Source of the DNA: Areca catechu
Lineage: Eukaryota; Streptophyta; Magnoliopsida; Arecales; Arecaceae
Length of the DNA stretch: 64,000 nucleotides
Assembly (NCBI GenBank): GCA_021397845.1
Contig: CM038043.1
Span: 130,910,013 to 130,974,012, forward strand
Direction: 5' to 3'
The notes beneath the pieces are model-generated. The model was not told the origin of the DNA and did no database searches. It saw only the letters and a program-made list of their open reading frames with translations. The translations under genes were made by a program, and so were the position numbers. Positions within the stretch are counted from its first letter, which is position 1; each line of letters opens with the position of its first letter. Shown one piece after another: positions 43,561 to 55,320 of this stretch.

Positions 43561-44357
43561 AGGAGGCATGGAACAATTTTTTGAATGGTATGACCTGAGT
43601 GAGGAAAAGAGGTGTAAGTTTGCCAAACTTTGGATGACCGACCAGGCTAGACTCCATTGGGGAAACATAGAGCACCTACGCAGGTAGAGGGATGAGCCCC
43701 TCATAGATACCTGGATGGGTATGAAACTAAAACTTAGAGATAAATATGTTCCTCCATCCTACCAACATAAACTACTAAACCAATAGCAAAGGTTAAGGCA
43801 GGGCAATAAGACTGTGCTAGAGTATATAGCCCAATTTGATGAATGTGCCATAAGGTGTTGTCTAGATGAATCTCCATCAGTGACCCTATCTAGATTTAGA
43901 GCTGACCTACGTGAAGACATCTATAGGGAATTGTATTTAAGAGGAGTCGATACCCTAGACCAAGCCTACCAAGTAGCTAAAAATTTTGAGAGATTTTAGA
44001 AGGTACTACTAGCCCATCTACCAGAGACCTTTAGGGCCAGTGCTCCTAGTTCTAGACCAAACCCTAACCCAGTATACCTAGGTTGACCCAGCTCAAACCT
44101 AACTTGACCTAACCCAAATCCAAATCGACCAAACCCAACTCGACCCAGTCCCAACCCAACCCGTCCCAACCCTAACCCACTTCGTCCCAACCCTAGTCCA
44201 AGTCAACCCAATTCTAGCAATTTCATACCTTTTAGGAATGATAAGGGTAAGGCATCGGCATTCCAGAAAACCCCAAGTCCTAGTCCCAATGCATGTTTTA
44301 AATGTAATAAGGTAGGTCATTATGCTAGCCAATGCCCAACCAGATCCTTACACATAG

Positions 44358-45990
44358 TGATGCAAAACAAATTAAGGGATGCGATGCGGAAGTAAATTAA
44401 GATTAACTAATTTTTTTTGTGGTTTTTATATGTTTGTAGAAGTTGGCTTTAAATCAAAGAAAAGCTAACCTGATATTGAAAGATACTAATATGATAATTG
44501 AAAGCACAACTTTAAGGAAGCTAAATTATCAGAGTAATTTAGAAGCAACGGATCGCTGGGGGTTGAGAAACTCCCAGACCTAGGGTTTCACTCCGAGCTT
44601 TCAACAGAACAGAAATAAAGAGAAGGGAAGGTTGATCTAACCAGACAATGATCTTCACAGATTTTGGTGGAAGAACTCTCCCGAGCAGATTGTTGGATCC
44701 TCGGAGTCGGATATCTTCGTAATGGATCCTCCAATACTGGTCCTTTGGCGGGTTGGCTTCTCCTGAACTCAAGATCTGGAAGAGAAGAAAAACAATTGAT
44801 GGAATCAGAGAGTCAAGGAAAAGATTTACCAGGTTGATGAACTTGAAGATCGAAATTGCTGAAAACTGGATTCTCCTGGATGCTGATGTGATTTTCCTTG
44901 GAACTTGCTCTGGATCTGAAGTAGCCGGACTGGATCTGGATGAAGGTGGACGGCCTGGACTTGTAGAGAGAGAGAGGCCGTGGGAGATGGATGGATCTAG
45001 GGTTTGATGGATTGAAAATAATGAAGGGCGGCTAGGGTTTTGGAATTTCAAGTGGCTAACCTAGGGTTTTGGATAAAGATGGAGATCTCTCACCTCCTCA
45101 AGGCTCCAATGGAACCCGGATTACCCCCTCACGGAGCTCAACACTTAGAATAGTGCGGAAGAAGAGAAACCTAGGTCACTCAACACAAGAGAATAGCAAA
45201 AATAATTTTTCTTCATTGATTTTCTAAAGTTACAAAGAGAGGTCTATTATATAGACCTAAAATTTTCTCCTAGCTTGTACAAATTCCCATGTGGGACTAA
45301 ACTCTTCCAACCCCTAGATTAGGTAGAAAATCCTCTCCCTTGGCCAACCAAGAGTCCAAAAAAAATTGGGACGGCCATAAAGGAATTGTTTTGGAACTTT
45401 TATGGCACCTCCTTTGGAGTTGGATTTGGATTTGGAGTCCTCTTCTTCTTATGGTATTTCTTCTTTTCTTCCACTCCAAGTTAAGCTCTTTGATTTTGAT
45501 TTGAACTTCAATTAGGAGTAGGTTGGATGTCCTTCTTTGATTTCTTCTCCAAGAGAAGTTTTCTTCCTTCTTTGCTTAGGTAAATTAGGCAGGTGTGGGC
45601 GCCTCCTTTAATTTAGCCTCCAATTTGATTTTTTCTTCTTTGGATGTGGGGACCATGACACTGGGATGCCTCTATGGCGCCTCCTGGACTCTGGCGTGTG
45701 CTCGGAGTGTGGCTGGGCGTGTGGCTTGGAGTGTGGCCTCCACTTGCTTGAACCTTGAGTTGATTGGAAGAGAAATGTGGCACCATTTTGGACCAAATTG
45801 AAACCACATTGGGACTTGCACTGAGTCAACATGACTCAACAAAATTTAAATGGTGACTCAAGAAATAAATAAAATAAATAAACTGGTTGACCAGGTCAAC
45901 CTTTATTACAAATCCTAATTTCTCGGGCAATGTCAATCAGAGATCCAAATGGAGCTCTGAAGTCTTCTTCTGAGTCTGGTGCCCGCACCA
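44358..45990 (-). repeat. 3' LTR of element C (left side of the insertion)
   Basis: On the plus strand it starts TGATGCAAAACAAATT and ends GTGCCCGCACCA. TTATATA at 45247-45253 is a TATA box on the minus strand. Frames within, such as 44539-45051, are repeated in the other LTR (51982-52326) and are not genes. Confidence 0.95.
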
Positions 45991-46403
45991 ATTCTCCCAG
46001 GGTGGGAGGAACTCGACCCTGTCGAGTAAGGCTCAAGTTGGCTCTGGTATCTCTCCAAGAGGTCTGGGTCCAATTCTTGTAATTCTTCTCGGGAGATCCA
46101 AGAGTCATCAGAATCTGGCCTTCCTTGCCAGCGGACTAGGTACCTTTGGTATCCTCGATTACGAGTAGAGATAACCTGATCATCCAGGATCTTTTCAATC
46201 TGCTCTTTCCTCACAGGCCAGTTTGTTGGTGGACACACAGGGTCGGGATCACTCTCAATGATAGGGTTAGGCTCAAAAGGCTCACTAGGAATCACAGCTG
46301 GCTCCCTGTACTCTACTAAGTCTGTAATGTTGAAAGTAGAGCTAATGCCTAGTTCTGGAGGCAACTCGAGCACATAGGCATTGGATCCTACTCTCTTTAC
46401 CAC
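45933..46403 (-). pseudogene. pol: Element C integrase C-terminus and chromodomain
   Basis: Follows the TGA at 46458-46460 in the same frame. VGSNAYVLELPPELGISSTFNITDLVEY is the end of a chromovirus integrase. Then a chromodomain: IEKILDDQVISTRNRGYQRY, LVRWQGRPDSDDSWI, SREELQELDPDLLERY, with the aromatic cage and WxG core recognisable. Chromodomains direct integration to heterochromatin by binding methylated histone H3. The frame ends at TGA 45933-45935, 19 codons inside the 3' LTR. Confidence 0.92.
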
Positions 46404-46457
46404 TCTAAATGGTCCAGCTCCCCTAGCATGTAACTTTCTAACGGTTCCAGGAGGAAA

Positions 46458-47339
46458 TCATTCAGGCCTTAACCTAATCATCACATAGTCTCCCTCAACA
46501 AAAGATTTGACTCGCCTTTGAGTATCAGCCAACTTCTTATAAGTTTCATTACTTAAATTTATTTTGGCATGAATTTCTTTATGCAAGTCTTTTATATGCT
46601 GTGCAAAATTCTCAGCAGATTCGGAGACTCGAGTGTGGACAGGTAAAGGGACTAGGTCAAGAGGTGTGTGAGGTTTGTACCCATGTACAATTTCAAATGG
46701 ACTCTTACCCGTAGACCTATTGACCGAGTCATTGTACGCAAATTCTGCCCTTGGTAGGTATAAATCCCAATTTCTGGTGTTTTCACCAACAAGACATCTC
46801 AGCAGATTTCCTAGGCTATGGTTCACTACTTCAGTTTGGCCATCAGTTTGGGGATGATAGGCAGTTGAAAACTTAAGTTTTGTCCCTAACTTATGCCAAA
46901 GGGTCTTCCAAAAGTAACTGGTGAACCGGACATCCCTATCTGAAACGATTGTCTTAGGTAGGCCATGGAGTCTAACTATCTCATTGAAGAAAAGTGTGGC
47001 TACCTTAGACGCATCAAAGGTTTGGGAACAAGGCAGGAAGTGGGCCATTTTAGAGAATCGGTTGACTACGACACAGATAGAATCATGTCTCCTCTGGGTC
47101 TTAGGTAAACCTAACACAAAATCCATACTCACATCTTGCCAAGGACGATCTGGGACAGGGAGTGGGGTATAAAGGCCAGTGTTTTGTTTTCGCTGTTTGG
47201 CAACAGCGTAGGTTCGACATCTAGCTACAATATTAGCTACATCCCTTTTCAAGCTAGGCCAGAAAAAGTGGTCTTCAAAGCTAGAATGGTCTTGTCTTTT
47301 CCAAAATGGCCAGCTAAACCTCCAGCATGGATTTCCCAA
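46458..47339 (-). pseudogene. pol: Element C integrase
   Basis: The HHCC zinc site is split by the frameshift: its histidines (HAGGLAGHFG) lie in the preceding frame, and its cysteines (CRTYAVAKQ, second Cys replaced by Tyr) are here. Catalytic triad: Asp in MDFVLGLP, Asp in VSDRDVRFTS, Glu in HPQTDGQTEVVN, all intact. GPF-type C-terminal motifs follow after a TGA at 46458-46460. The first 20 or so residues (MGNPCWRFSWPFWKRQDHSS) are out-of-frame read and not part of the enzyme. Confidence 0.92.
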
Positions 47340-50161
47340 ATCAAAAATTCCCTAAGAGAAGTTCTAGGGATGCAAAGCCTATTTTTGAAGAACAAAAAAC
47401 CATCTACAAGGGTATAATCCTGGTGATTACTAGACGGTCCTTGAACTAGATCCTGATACACAGTTGTGAAATCCGGACAAGACTCATATTCCTCTTTGAT
47501 TTGCTCAAACCCTATGACCTCAATTCTAACAGAAGTTAATAACAGAGATCGGCGACTAAGGGCATCAGCTACCTTATTCTCAACTCCAGCCTTATGTTTC
47601 AGGACAAAAGTATAGGACTGGATATATTCTACCCACTTAGCATGCCTAGGGTTAAGCTTCTTTTGGGAGTTCAGAAATCTAAGAGCCTCATGGTCCGAAA
47701 ATAGTACAAATTCCTGCGGTAGCAAATAATGTCTCCCGTAACGCAAAGCTTGCACCACCGCATAAAATTCCTTATCATAGGTAGAATACCTAAGCTTAGC
47801 ATCATTAAGTTTTTCACTAAAGAATGCTATGGGATGATTCTCTTGGCTTAGGACTCCACCTATTCCTACACCTGAAGCATCACAGGCAACCTCAAATACT
47901 TTAGAAAAATCGGGTAATCTCAGAATGGGTGCCTGGGTCATTTTATCCTTAAGATCTAGGAAGGCTTTATGGGCTGACTTAGTCCAATGAAATTCTCCCT
48001 TCCTAATACAATCAGTGATTGGAGCAGCTAAAGTACTAAACCCCTTGATGAATCGCCTATAGAAGGTAGCCAAGCCATGGAAACTTCTAACTTCATGCAC
48101 ATTGGTTGGCTCTGGCCAGTCTACTATGGACTTAATCTTCTCAGGATCGGCCGTCACGCCGTCAGGGGTTACTACAAAACCAAGAAAGATAACTCTACTA
48201 GTCATGAATTCACACTTCTTAAGATTGCCGTAGAGTCTCTCATTCCTCAAAACTTGGCAGACTGCTCTAAGGTGGTCTAGGTGATCTGTTGGGGTCTTAC
48301 TATAGATCAGGATGTCATCAAAATAGACCACCACAAATTTTCCTATGAAAGCTCTAAGTACCTGGGTCATAATTCTCATGAAAGTACTAGGGGCATTGGA
48401 CAACCCAAAAGGCATAACAACCCATTCATAAAGACCATCCTTAGTTTTGAAAGCAGTTTTCCATTCATCCCCGGGTCTAATCCTAACCTGATGATAGCCG
48501 CTTTTGAGATCAATCTTAGAAAAAACCATTGCACCAGCCATCATATCAAGCATGTCATCTAGTCTAGGGATGGGAAACCTATATTTGATTGTAATTTTAT
48601 TGATGGCACGACTGTCAACACACATCCTCCACGTGCCATCTTTCTTTGGGGTCAGTAAGGCTGGGACTGCACAAGGGCTAAGACTTTCTCTAATAAACCC
48701 CTTCCTCAATAATTCTCCAACCTGCTTTTGCAGTTCTTCATGCTCAGATGGATTCATCCTGTAATGGGGCAAGTTGGGCAAAGTCGCTCCTGGGATTAGA
48801 TCTATGGCATGCTGGATATCCCTAAGAGGTGGAAGGTGGTCTGGCAAATCCTCGGGAAAGACATCCTCAAATTCTTTTAACACAGGTTTAACTTCTTGAG
48901 GAGGCTCTGAGGGTTCCGAAATTCTAAGTTCCTTAGCAGTCAACATCCAGATGGGTGAACCACTATGAATTTCTTGTTCTAGATCCTTAGCACTGATTAG
49001 GTTCACTCCAGTTTTCATCTCCTTAACCTTACCAGCTCCTTTAGTTACCTTGTCCTTAGGGGGAACGGAATGGATCGTAATCTTCTTCCCATTGAAACTA
49101 AAGACACAGGTATTGGATTTTCCTAAGAGGGTGGCATCATGATCATACAACCAAGGTCTTCCGAGAATTATACTGCTCACCCCCATGGGTAAGACATCGC
49201 ACCAAATCTTTTCGTGATAAGATTGCATTTGGATTTGGACTTGACATCTAGACTGGATGGGTATGGAGGTAGAATCTACCCAAGAAACCTTATAGGGGTT
49301 GGGATGGGGAACTGGGATTAAGCCTAACATCTTGACAGTGCTAGTAGAGATGGCATTTACACAGCTCCCACTATCTATGATGATCTTACATACCTTATCC
49401 CCTAATTTAAGAAAAGTCTGTAGGATGTTAGTCCTACGCCAATCCTCTTGAACTAGATTCTGGGATAGGATGCATCTTACAACTCCTAATTGGTCAGATT
49501 CATTGGGTTCCTCCTCTCCTTCATACTCCTCAACCAAATTCATTCCGGCCTCATAAACTTCTTCTTCAAATTCCTCACTGGGCTCGGAATTATCATTCTC
49601 TCCCTCTTCTATGTAAAGGGATCTCCGTGGGCACTGGCTAGCAACATGACCTACCTTATGACACTTGAAACAGGCTATGGCAGTACACTGACTGGAAATG
49701 TGACCTGGTTTCTGACACTTAAAACAGGTGATATTTGAACTAGGGGTTCTCTGGGTGTCAGGTGCCTTACCTTTGTCCATGGGCCTAGGGGTAGAAGTAC
49801 CCTGAAAAGGTTTACTAGGGATAACTTGGCTAGGTCCATTCCTTGGGATTGGGGCACTAACCCTAGAAGGTATATGTCCTCTCTGAAATTTCTCAGTGTT
49901 CAGTGCAATCTGGTAGGCTTGGTCTAGATCAGTAACCTCTCTCAAAAATAGTTCTCTCTTGATATCTTCCCTCAATCCAGCCCTAAATCTAGATAAAGTG
50001 ACTTCGTGGGCTTCACTCACATCACATCTCATTAGGTATTCATCAAAAGTAGTTATGTAGTCTGAGACAGATCGGTTTCCTTGTTTCAGGTTTTGCCATT
50101 GGTCTAACAGGTTTTGCTGGTATGAAATGGGTAGGTATTTATCTCTCAGTTTTTCTTTCAT
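47249..50161 (-). pseudogene. pol: Element C Gag C-terminus, protease, reverse transcriptase and RNase H
   Basis: 970 residues open. Capsid C-terminus (1-90: DYITTFDEYLMRCDV, SRFRAGLREDIKRELFLREV); two CCHC knuckles at 146-159 (CFKCQKPGHISSQC) and 164-177 (CFKCHKVGHVASQC); acidic linker; protease with IIIDSGSCVNAIS, Asp-Ser-Gly at 263-265, and ILGRPWL; RT from about 485, with MCVDSRAINKITIKYRFPIP, VFSKIDLKSGYHQVRI, MPFGLSNAPSTFMR and the catalytic YFDD at 613-616; RNase H with VACDASGVGIGGVLSQ and EFYAVVQALRYGRHYLL; then the integrase start. Its frame is that of the upstream 50165-50728 piece, so one stop separates them. All polymerase residues look intact. Confidence 0.95.
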
Positions 50162-50164
50162 ACC

Positions 50165-50728
50165 CTACCAAGTGGTTATGGGCTCAACATTCCGTCTCCT
50201 AGTGGTTAGCTCAATGTTCCCCCAGTATAACCTAGCTTGATGCACTAATTTCATCTTGGCAAACTTGTATTTCCTCTCCTCAGACATAGCATACCACTCA
50301 AAGTATTGATCCATCTCACCCTCCCAATCAGAATACACCTTAGGGTTCAGACTACCATCAAAAGTGGGTGCATCTAATTTGATGTTCCTGATGAACCTAT
50401 CATCTCTATCTTCAGGCTCTGGGTCAGGCCTCCTATGATTAGGTTCGGGATCTCTATATAAAGGCCTTCTAGGCTCTTGATGTGGGTGAGGTTGAGGCAT
50501 ATTAAAATCGGGGTCAGGAGTCCAATTTCGATGTCTAGGTTCTTCAAGTACTTGGACTCGGTCCCTAAGTTGGGTAAGATCCTCATGAATTTGTGCGCTA
50601 AACTGGGCCACAGTGTTTGTCATATCCTGATTCATTTTAGCCATACTTTCAGTAAGAGTTCTGATCATGGCCTCTAAATCAGGTTGGGTTTGACCAGGTT
50701 GATATGGCACTCCGTTTCTGGTAGACAT
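50165..50728 (-). pseudogene. gag: Element C Gag, N-terminal part
   Basis: 187 codons from ATG 50728-50726: MSTRNGVPYQPGQTQPDLEA, a coiled-coil stretch (MIRTLTESMAKMNQDM...), a Pro/Arg-rich region, then the capsid start LDAPTFDGSLNPKVYSDWEG and FEWYAMSEERKYKFAKMKLV. TAG at 50165-50167 interrupts the frame at ...ITTW; the next codons continue the capsid in the same frame. Apart from this point mutation Gag is complete. Confidence 0.92.
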
Positions 50729-51614
50729 GATGATTCAAGCAAGCACACAAAATGAGACTAGACTAAACCGACTACTGGATCACTAGACCTAGAGTCCAAA
50801 CTAGATGCCCAATCAGAGTGGCAAGCTAGCCTGTAGTAACTCAAGACTCAGCCAGGCAGGTGTAAGGGGAGTGTTAGGTCCCTGATTGCCAATCCTAGAC
50901 ACCAATCAGTGATTGGCCAGGTAGGCGGACCAGCACACAAGCCCTTCGGGACGTAGTCCCTGAACCACCGTTCTAGACACTGAGTGCTAAGCACACACAG
51001 AATAACTCAGCAAATTGACTCAACACTAGCCTAGACCCGACCAATTGGTGTCCCTAGCCCACTAGGGCAAATTAGGTCTAACTGATTTTAAATTAGGTCT
51101 AGGTTCGAATGATTGGATGGTGGTTTTGGGCTAAGGAGAGGTAATCAACTCCTCCCCTTATCTTAGATGCTCAATTGCCCTTAAGTAAATTATGAGATGA
51201 TCACTCCAAAAAAGAATTGAATTGCAGAACACAAAAAATAGAGTTACTGTATTTTAATTCTCAGAATTTTTATCGAAACCAATAAATCATAGAGGAATTA
51301 CGGAAAATAGGTTCAATTATACTGGTTTCAACGAAGCAAAATTATGCAATTCAGAGTTTTATGCAGGGAGAAATAATTCAGACAACAGGAAAATTACGGG
51401 CTGCAACTAGATTGTCTTCCCCGTTTATAATCCCTGCTACGAAGTTATAACCCAATGGATCCCCTACACGCCCTAGGAACACCCCGTGGAATGGGAGGAG
51501 GAGGCTTGCGCCTCGCTTAGTTCCTAGGACCGGACGTCCTGGGGAGTCTACTTCGAGCAGACAAAATAAAAAGAGAACAATCAAAGCAAGCAAGCAAATC
51601 AGAAACCCTAGACT
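50729..51614 (-). other. Element C leader
   Basis: No ORF. The minus strand contains the shared leader module (50845-50985) and stretches colinear with the element B leader. CTGATTG/CAATCAG arms enclose the GTGTCTAGGATTGG core. Confidence 0.7.
50845..50985 (-). other. Conserved leader module, copy in element C
   Basis: Minus strand: AGTGTCTAGAACGGTGGTTC (50963-50982), then ACCTGGCCAATC-act-GATTGG joined to TGTCTAGG (50894-50922), then CTCCCCTTACACCTGCCTGGC (50851-50871). Blocks, order and approximate spacing match 7194-7336 in copia element Copia1. Confidence 0.7.
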
Positions 51615-51628
51615 GGGCTCTGATACCA
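51615..51628 (-). promoter_or_regulatory. Primer-binding site, initiator-Met tRNA type (element C)
   Basis: The minus strand reads TGGTATCAGAGCCC, four bases after the 5' LTR end. Confidence 0.92.
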
Positions 51629-51632
51629 AAAA

Positions 51633-53266
51633 TAATGCAGAACAAATTAAGGGATGCGATGCGGAAGTAAATTAAGATTAACTAATTTTTTTTGTGGTTT
51701 TTATATGTTTGTAGAAGTTGGCTTTAAATCAAAGAAAAGCTAACCTGATATTGAAAGATACTAATATGATAATTGAAAGCACAACTTTAAGGAAGCTAAA
51801 TTATCAGAGTAATTCAGAAGCAACGGATCGCTGGGGGTTGAGAAACTCCCAGACCTAGGGTTTCACTCCGAGCTTTCAACAGAACAGAAATAAAGAGAAG
51901 GGAAGGTTGATCTAACCAGACAATGATCTTCACAGATTTTGGTGGAAGAACTCTCCCGAGCAGATTGTTGGATCCTCGGAGTCAGATATCTTCGTAATGG
52001 ATCCTCCAATACTGGTCCTTTGGCGGGTTGGCTTCTCCTGAACTCAAGATCTGGAAGAGAAGAAAAACAATTGATGGAATCAGAGAGTCAAGGAAAAGAT
52101 TTACTAGGTTGATGAACTTGAAGATCGAAATTGCTGAAAACTGGATTCTCCTGGATGCTGATGTGATTTTCCTTGGAACTTGCTCTGGATCTGAAGTAGC
52201 CGGACTGGATCTGGATGAAGGTGGACGGCCTGGACTTGTAGAGAGAGAGAGGCCGTGGGAGATGGATGGATCTAGGGTTTGATGGATTGAAAATAATGAA
52301 GGGCGGCTAGGGTTTTGGAATTTCAAGTGGCTAACCTAGGGTTTTGGATAAAGATGGAGATCTCTCACCTCCTCAAGGCTCCAATGGAACCCGGATTACC
52401 CCCTCACGGAGCTCAACACTTAGAATAGTGCGGAAGAAGAGAAACCTAGGTCACTCAACACAAGAGAATAGCAAAAATAATTTTTCTTCTTTGATTTTCT
52501 AAAGTTACAAAGAGAGGTCTATTATATAGACCTAAAATTTTCTCCTAGCTTGTACAAATTCCCATGTGGGACTAAACTCTTCCAACCCCTAGATTAGGTA
52601 GAAAATCCTCTCCCTTGGCCGACCAAGAGTCCAAAAAAAATTGGGACGGCCATAAAGGAATTGTTTTGGAACTTTTATGGCACCTCCTTTGGAGTTGGAT
52701 TTGGATTTGGAGTCCTCTTCTTCTTATGGTATTTCTTCTTTTCTTCCACTCCAAGTTAAGCTCTTTGATTTTGATTTGAACTTCAATTAGGAGTAGGTTG
52801 GATGTCCTTCTTTGATTTCTTCTCCAAGAGAAGTTTTCTTCCTTCTTTGCTTAGGTAAATTAGGCAGGTGTGGGCGCCTCCTTTAATTTAGCCTCCAATT
52901 TGATTTTTTTCTTCTTTGGATGTGGGGACCATGACACTGGGATGCCTCTATGGCGCCTCCTGGACTCTGGCGTGTGCTCGGAGTGTGGCTGGGCATGTGG
53001 CTTGGAGTGTGGCCTCCACTTGCTTGAACCTTGAGTTGATTGGAAGAGAAATGTGGCACCATTTTGGACCAAATTGAAACCACATTGGGACTTGCACCGA
53101 GTCAACATGACTCAACAAAATTTAAATGGTGACTCAAGAAATAAATAAAATAAATAAACTGGTTGACCAGGTCAACCTTTATTACAAACCCTAATTTCTC
53201 GGGCAATGTCAATCAGAGATCCAAATGGAGCTCTGAAGTCTTCTTCTGAGTCTGGTGCCCGCACCA
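51633..53266 (-). repeat. 5' LTR of element C (right side of the insertion)
   Basis: On the plus strand it starts TAATGCAGAACAAATT (TGATGC in the partner LTR) and ends GTGCCCGCACCA. The minus-strand TATA box is at 52522-52528. Its outer 136 bp are identical to the LTR at 63865-64000. Confidence 0.95.
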
Positions 53267-53271
53267 CATAG

Positions 53272-53987
53272 GGGAACTTGAGGAGGAGGAGCCTGAACCC
53301 AATGATGAAGATGGAGAAGAGGTCTATGAAGCTGAGGCAGACTTGATAGATGAGTATGAGGGAGATAAGGAGGACTTTGATTAGTTTGACCTAGTAGGGG
53401 TAGTTAGGTGCATCCTAGCCCAGACCAAGACACAGGAAGATTAGCGTAGGACTAACATCTTACAAACCTTTATGAAGATCGGGCATAAGGTATGCAAAAT
53501 TATTATAGATAGTGGGTGCTGTGTGAATGCCATCTCACTTAAAGCAGTCAAAACCCTAGGCTTGAACCCAGTTTCCCATCCTAGCCCCTATAAGGTTTCT
53601 TGGATAGACTCCATATCCATACCCATTAAGTCTAGATGCCAAGTCCAGATCCAGCTTCAGTCTTATCAGAATAAGGTATGGTGTGATGTTGTGCCCATGG
53701 GAGTTAGTAGTATAATTTTAGGTAGACCATGGCTTTATGACCATGATGCTACCCTATACGGCCAGTCTAATGCATGCATGTTTAATTTTCATGGGAAGAA
53801 GATCACAACTGACCCCACCTCACCTCAAGACAAAGTTAAGAGAGGATCTAGCTCACTAAAAGAAAAGAAGTCTGGAGTCAATTTAATCAATGCTAAAGAG
53901 CTAGAGAAAGAGATTTCTGAGGGAACTATAGTCTGGATATTAGCTGCAAAAGAAGTACCTGATCAATCTGATAAAGAGTACCCTTAG
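53272..53987 (+). pseudogene. pol: Element B Gag end and protease
   Basis: Resumes right after the CATAG duplication: GELEEEEPEPNDEDGEEVYE continues the acidic linker found in C. Stops near 53380 and 53440 precede an open stretch 53472-53987 with KIIIDSGCCVNAIS (Asp-Ser-Gly protease site), PHPSPYKVSW-like repeats of element C, and SIILGRPWLYDHDATL. Compared with C the active site is kept. Confidence 0.85.
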
Positions 53988-55320
53988 GAGGTCAAGGGAA
54001 TCTTAAATGAATTTGATAATATATTTCCTGATGATTTACCTGACCAGCTACCACCACTAAAGGATGTCCAACATGTTATAGATCTAGTCCCAGGAGCAAC
54101 CCTACCCAATCTACCCCACTATAGAATGAAACTAACTAAACATTTAAAGTTACAAAGATAGGTATGTGAACTCCTTAGAAAAGGGTTTATTAGGGAGAGC
54201 TTAAGTTCTTGTACGGTACCAACCCTATTAACTCCTAAGAAGGATGGCACGTGGAAAATGTGTGTCGACAGCCATGCCATAAATAAAATTACTATGAAAT
54301 ATAGGTTTCCCATCCCCCGATTAGAAGATATGCTAGATATGATGGCCGGTGCAACCATCTTTTCAAAGATTGACCTTAAGAGCGACTATCATCATGTTAG
54401 AATCAGACCTAGGGATGAATGGAAAACTGCATTTAAAACCAAGGATGGTCTGTATGAATGGGTTGTCATGCCTTTTGGGTTGTCCAATGCCCCTAGCACC
54501 TTTATGAGAATCATGACCCAAGTCCTAAGGATGTTCATAGAAAAATTTGTAGTGGTTTATTTTGATGACATCCTAATCTACAATAGGACTAAGGAGGACC
54601 ACTTGGATCACTTGAGACAAATTTGCCTAACCCTTAGGAAGGAGAGAGTCTCTATGCCAATTTAAAGAAGTGTGATTTCATGACCCATAGAGTTATCTTC
54701 CTAGGATTTGTGGTGACCCCTGAAGGAGTATCAGCTAATCCTGAAAAGGTTAGATCCATTGTAGAGTGGCCAGTACCCACTAGTGTCCATGAAGTACATA
54801 GTTTCCATGGTCTAGCCACCTTCTAAAGGAGATTTATCAGGGGATTTAGCACCATCGTGGCACCCATAACTGACTGTATTAGGAAGGGCAATTTTGAGTG
54901 GACCAAAGCAGCTATAGAGCCTTCCTAGAAATTAAGAATAAGATGACACAAGCACCAATCTTGAGGTTACTCGATTTTTCTAAAGTCTTTGAGATAGCTT
55001 GTGATGCATCGGGAGTAGGCATAGGAGTCTTGAGCCAAGAAAATCATCCAGTAGCCTTCTTTAATGAAAAACTTAATGAGGCCAAACTTAAATACTCAAC
55101 CTATGACAAGAAATTTTATGCGGTAGTACAAGCCCTTAGATACTGGAGACATTATCTACTACCCCAGGAGTTTGTCCTTTACTCTGACCATGAAGCACTC
55201 CGATTCCTAAACTTCCAGAAAAAGTTAAATCCTAGGCACGTCAAATGGGTAGAGTTTATCCAAGCCTATACCTTTATGCTAAAACATCATGCTGGAACTG
55301 AAAATAAAGTAGCAGATGCC
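53988..55320 (+). pseudogene. pol: Element B reverse transcriptase and RNase H
   Basis: RT in frame 54258-54665: MCVDSHAINKITMKYRFPIP, FSKIDLKSDYHHVRI, MPFGLSNAPSTFMR, and the intact YFDDILIY catalytic box. An indel near 54648 shifts the frame; KKCDFMTHRVIFLGFVVTPEGV is found in the next. RNase H (54898-55320): IACDASGVGIGVLSQENHPVA, with one Gly fewer than C, then KFYAVVQALRYWRHYLLPQEF and ADALSRY. Several stops in between. Confidence 0.88.

Larger units (their letters stand above)
42998..44357 (+). pseudogene. gag: Element B Gag with internal repeats, interrupted by element C
   Basis: The likely start ATG 42998 reads MTTRLGTQYQQSKPQPSS, parallel to element C Gag. Stops and a shift follow by 43120. 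43120-43416 has heptad-like RFDQVDQ repeats and then a 14-residue repeat NPRRAQNHDxFMEP. A 19-bp tandem duplication at 43523-43560 shifts the frame in the capsid start. 43814-43999 has the SRFRADLREDIYRELYLRGV capsid block. A Pro/Asn-rich repeat (about 44100-44215) precedes one zinc knuckle CFKCNKVGHYASQC (about 44294). Coding resumes after element C at 53272 with GELEEEEPEPNDE. Confidence 0.82.
44358..53266 (-). mobile_element. Element C: young, almost complete Ty3/gypsy chromovirus, inverted inside element B gag
   Basis: 8,909 bp with perfect target duplication CATAG (44353-44357 and 53267-53271). LTRs of 1,633 and 1,634 bp differ at about ten bases and one indel by eye (about 0.6%), so insertion is recent. 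On the minus strand: 5' LTR 51633-53266, initiator-Met primer site, leader, gag, protease, RT, RNase H, integrase, chromodomain, 3' LTR 44358-45990. The gag-pol frame has one stop (50165-50167), one frameshift (near 47285) and one more stop (46458-46460). It belongs to the same broad family as B. Confidence 0.95.

Noticed and set aside
44539..45051. 170-codon minus-strand frame and the plus-strand 84-codon frame beneath it
   Set aside because: They lie wholly in the element C LTR and recur at 51982-52326 and 52028-52282 in the other LTR. No domain.
48281..48764. Plus-strand frames opposite element C RT
   Set aside because: Antisense shadows of RT; no independent motifs.
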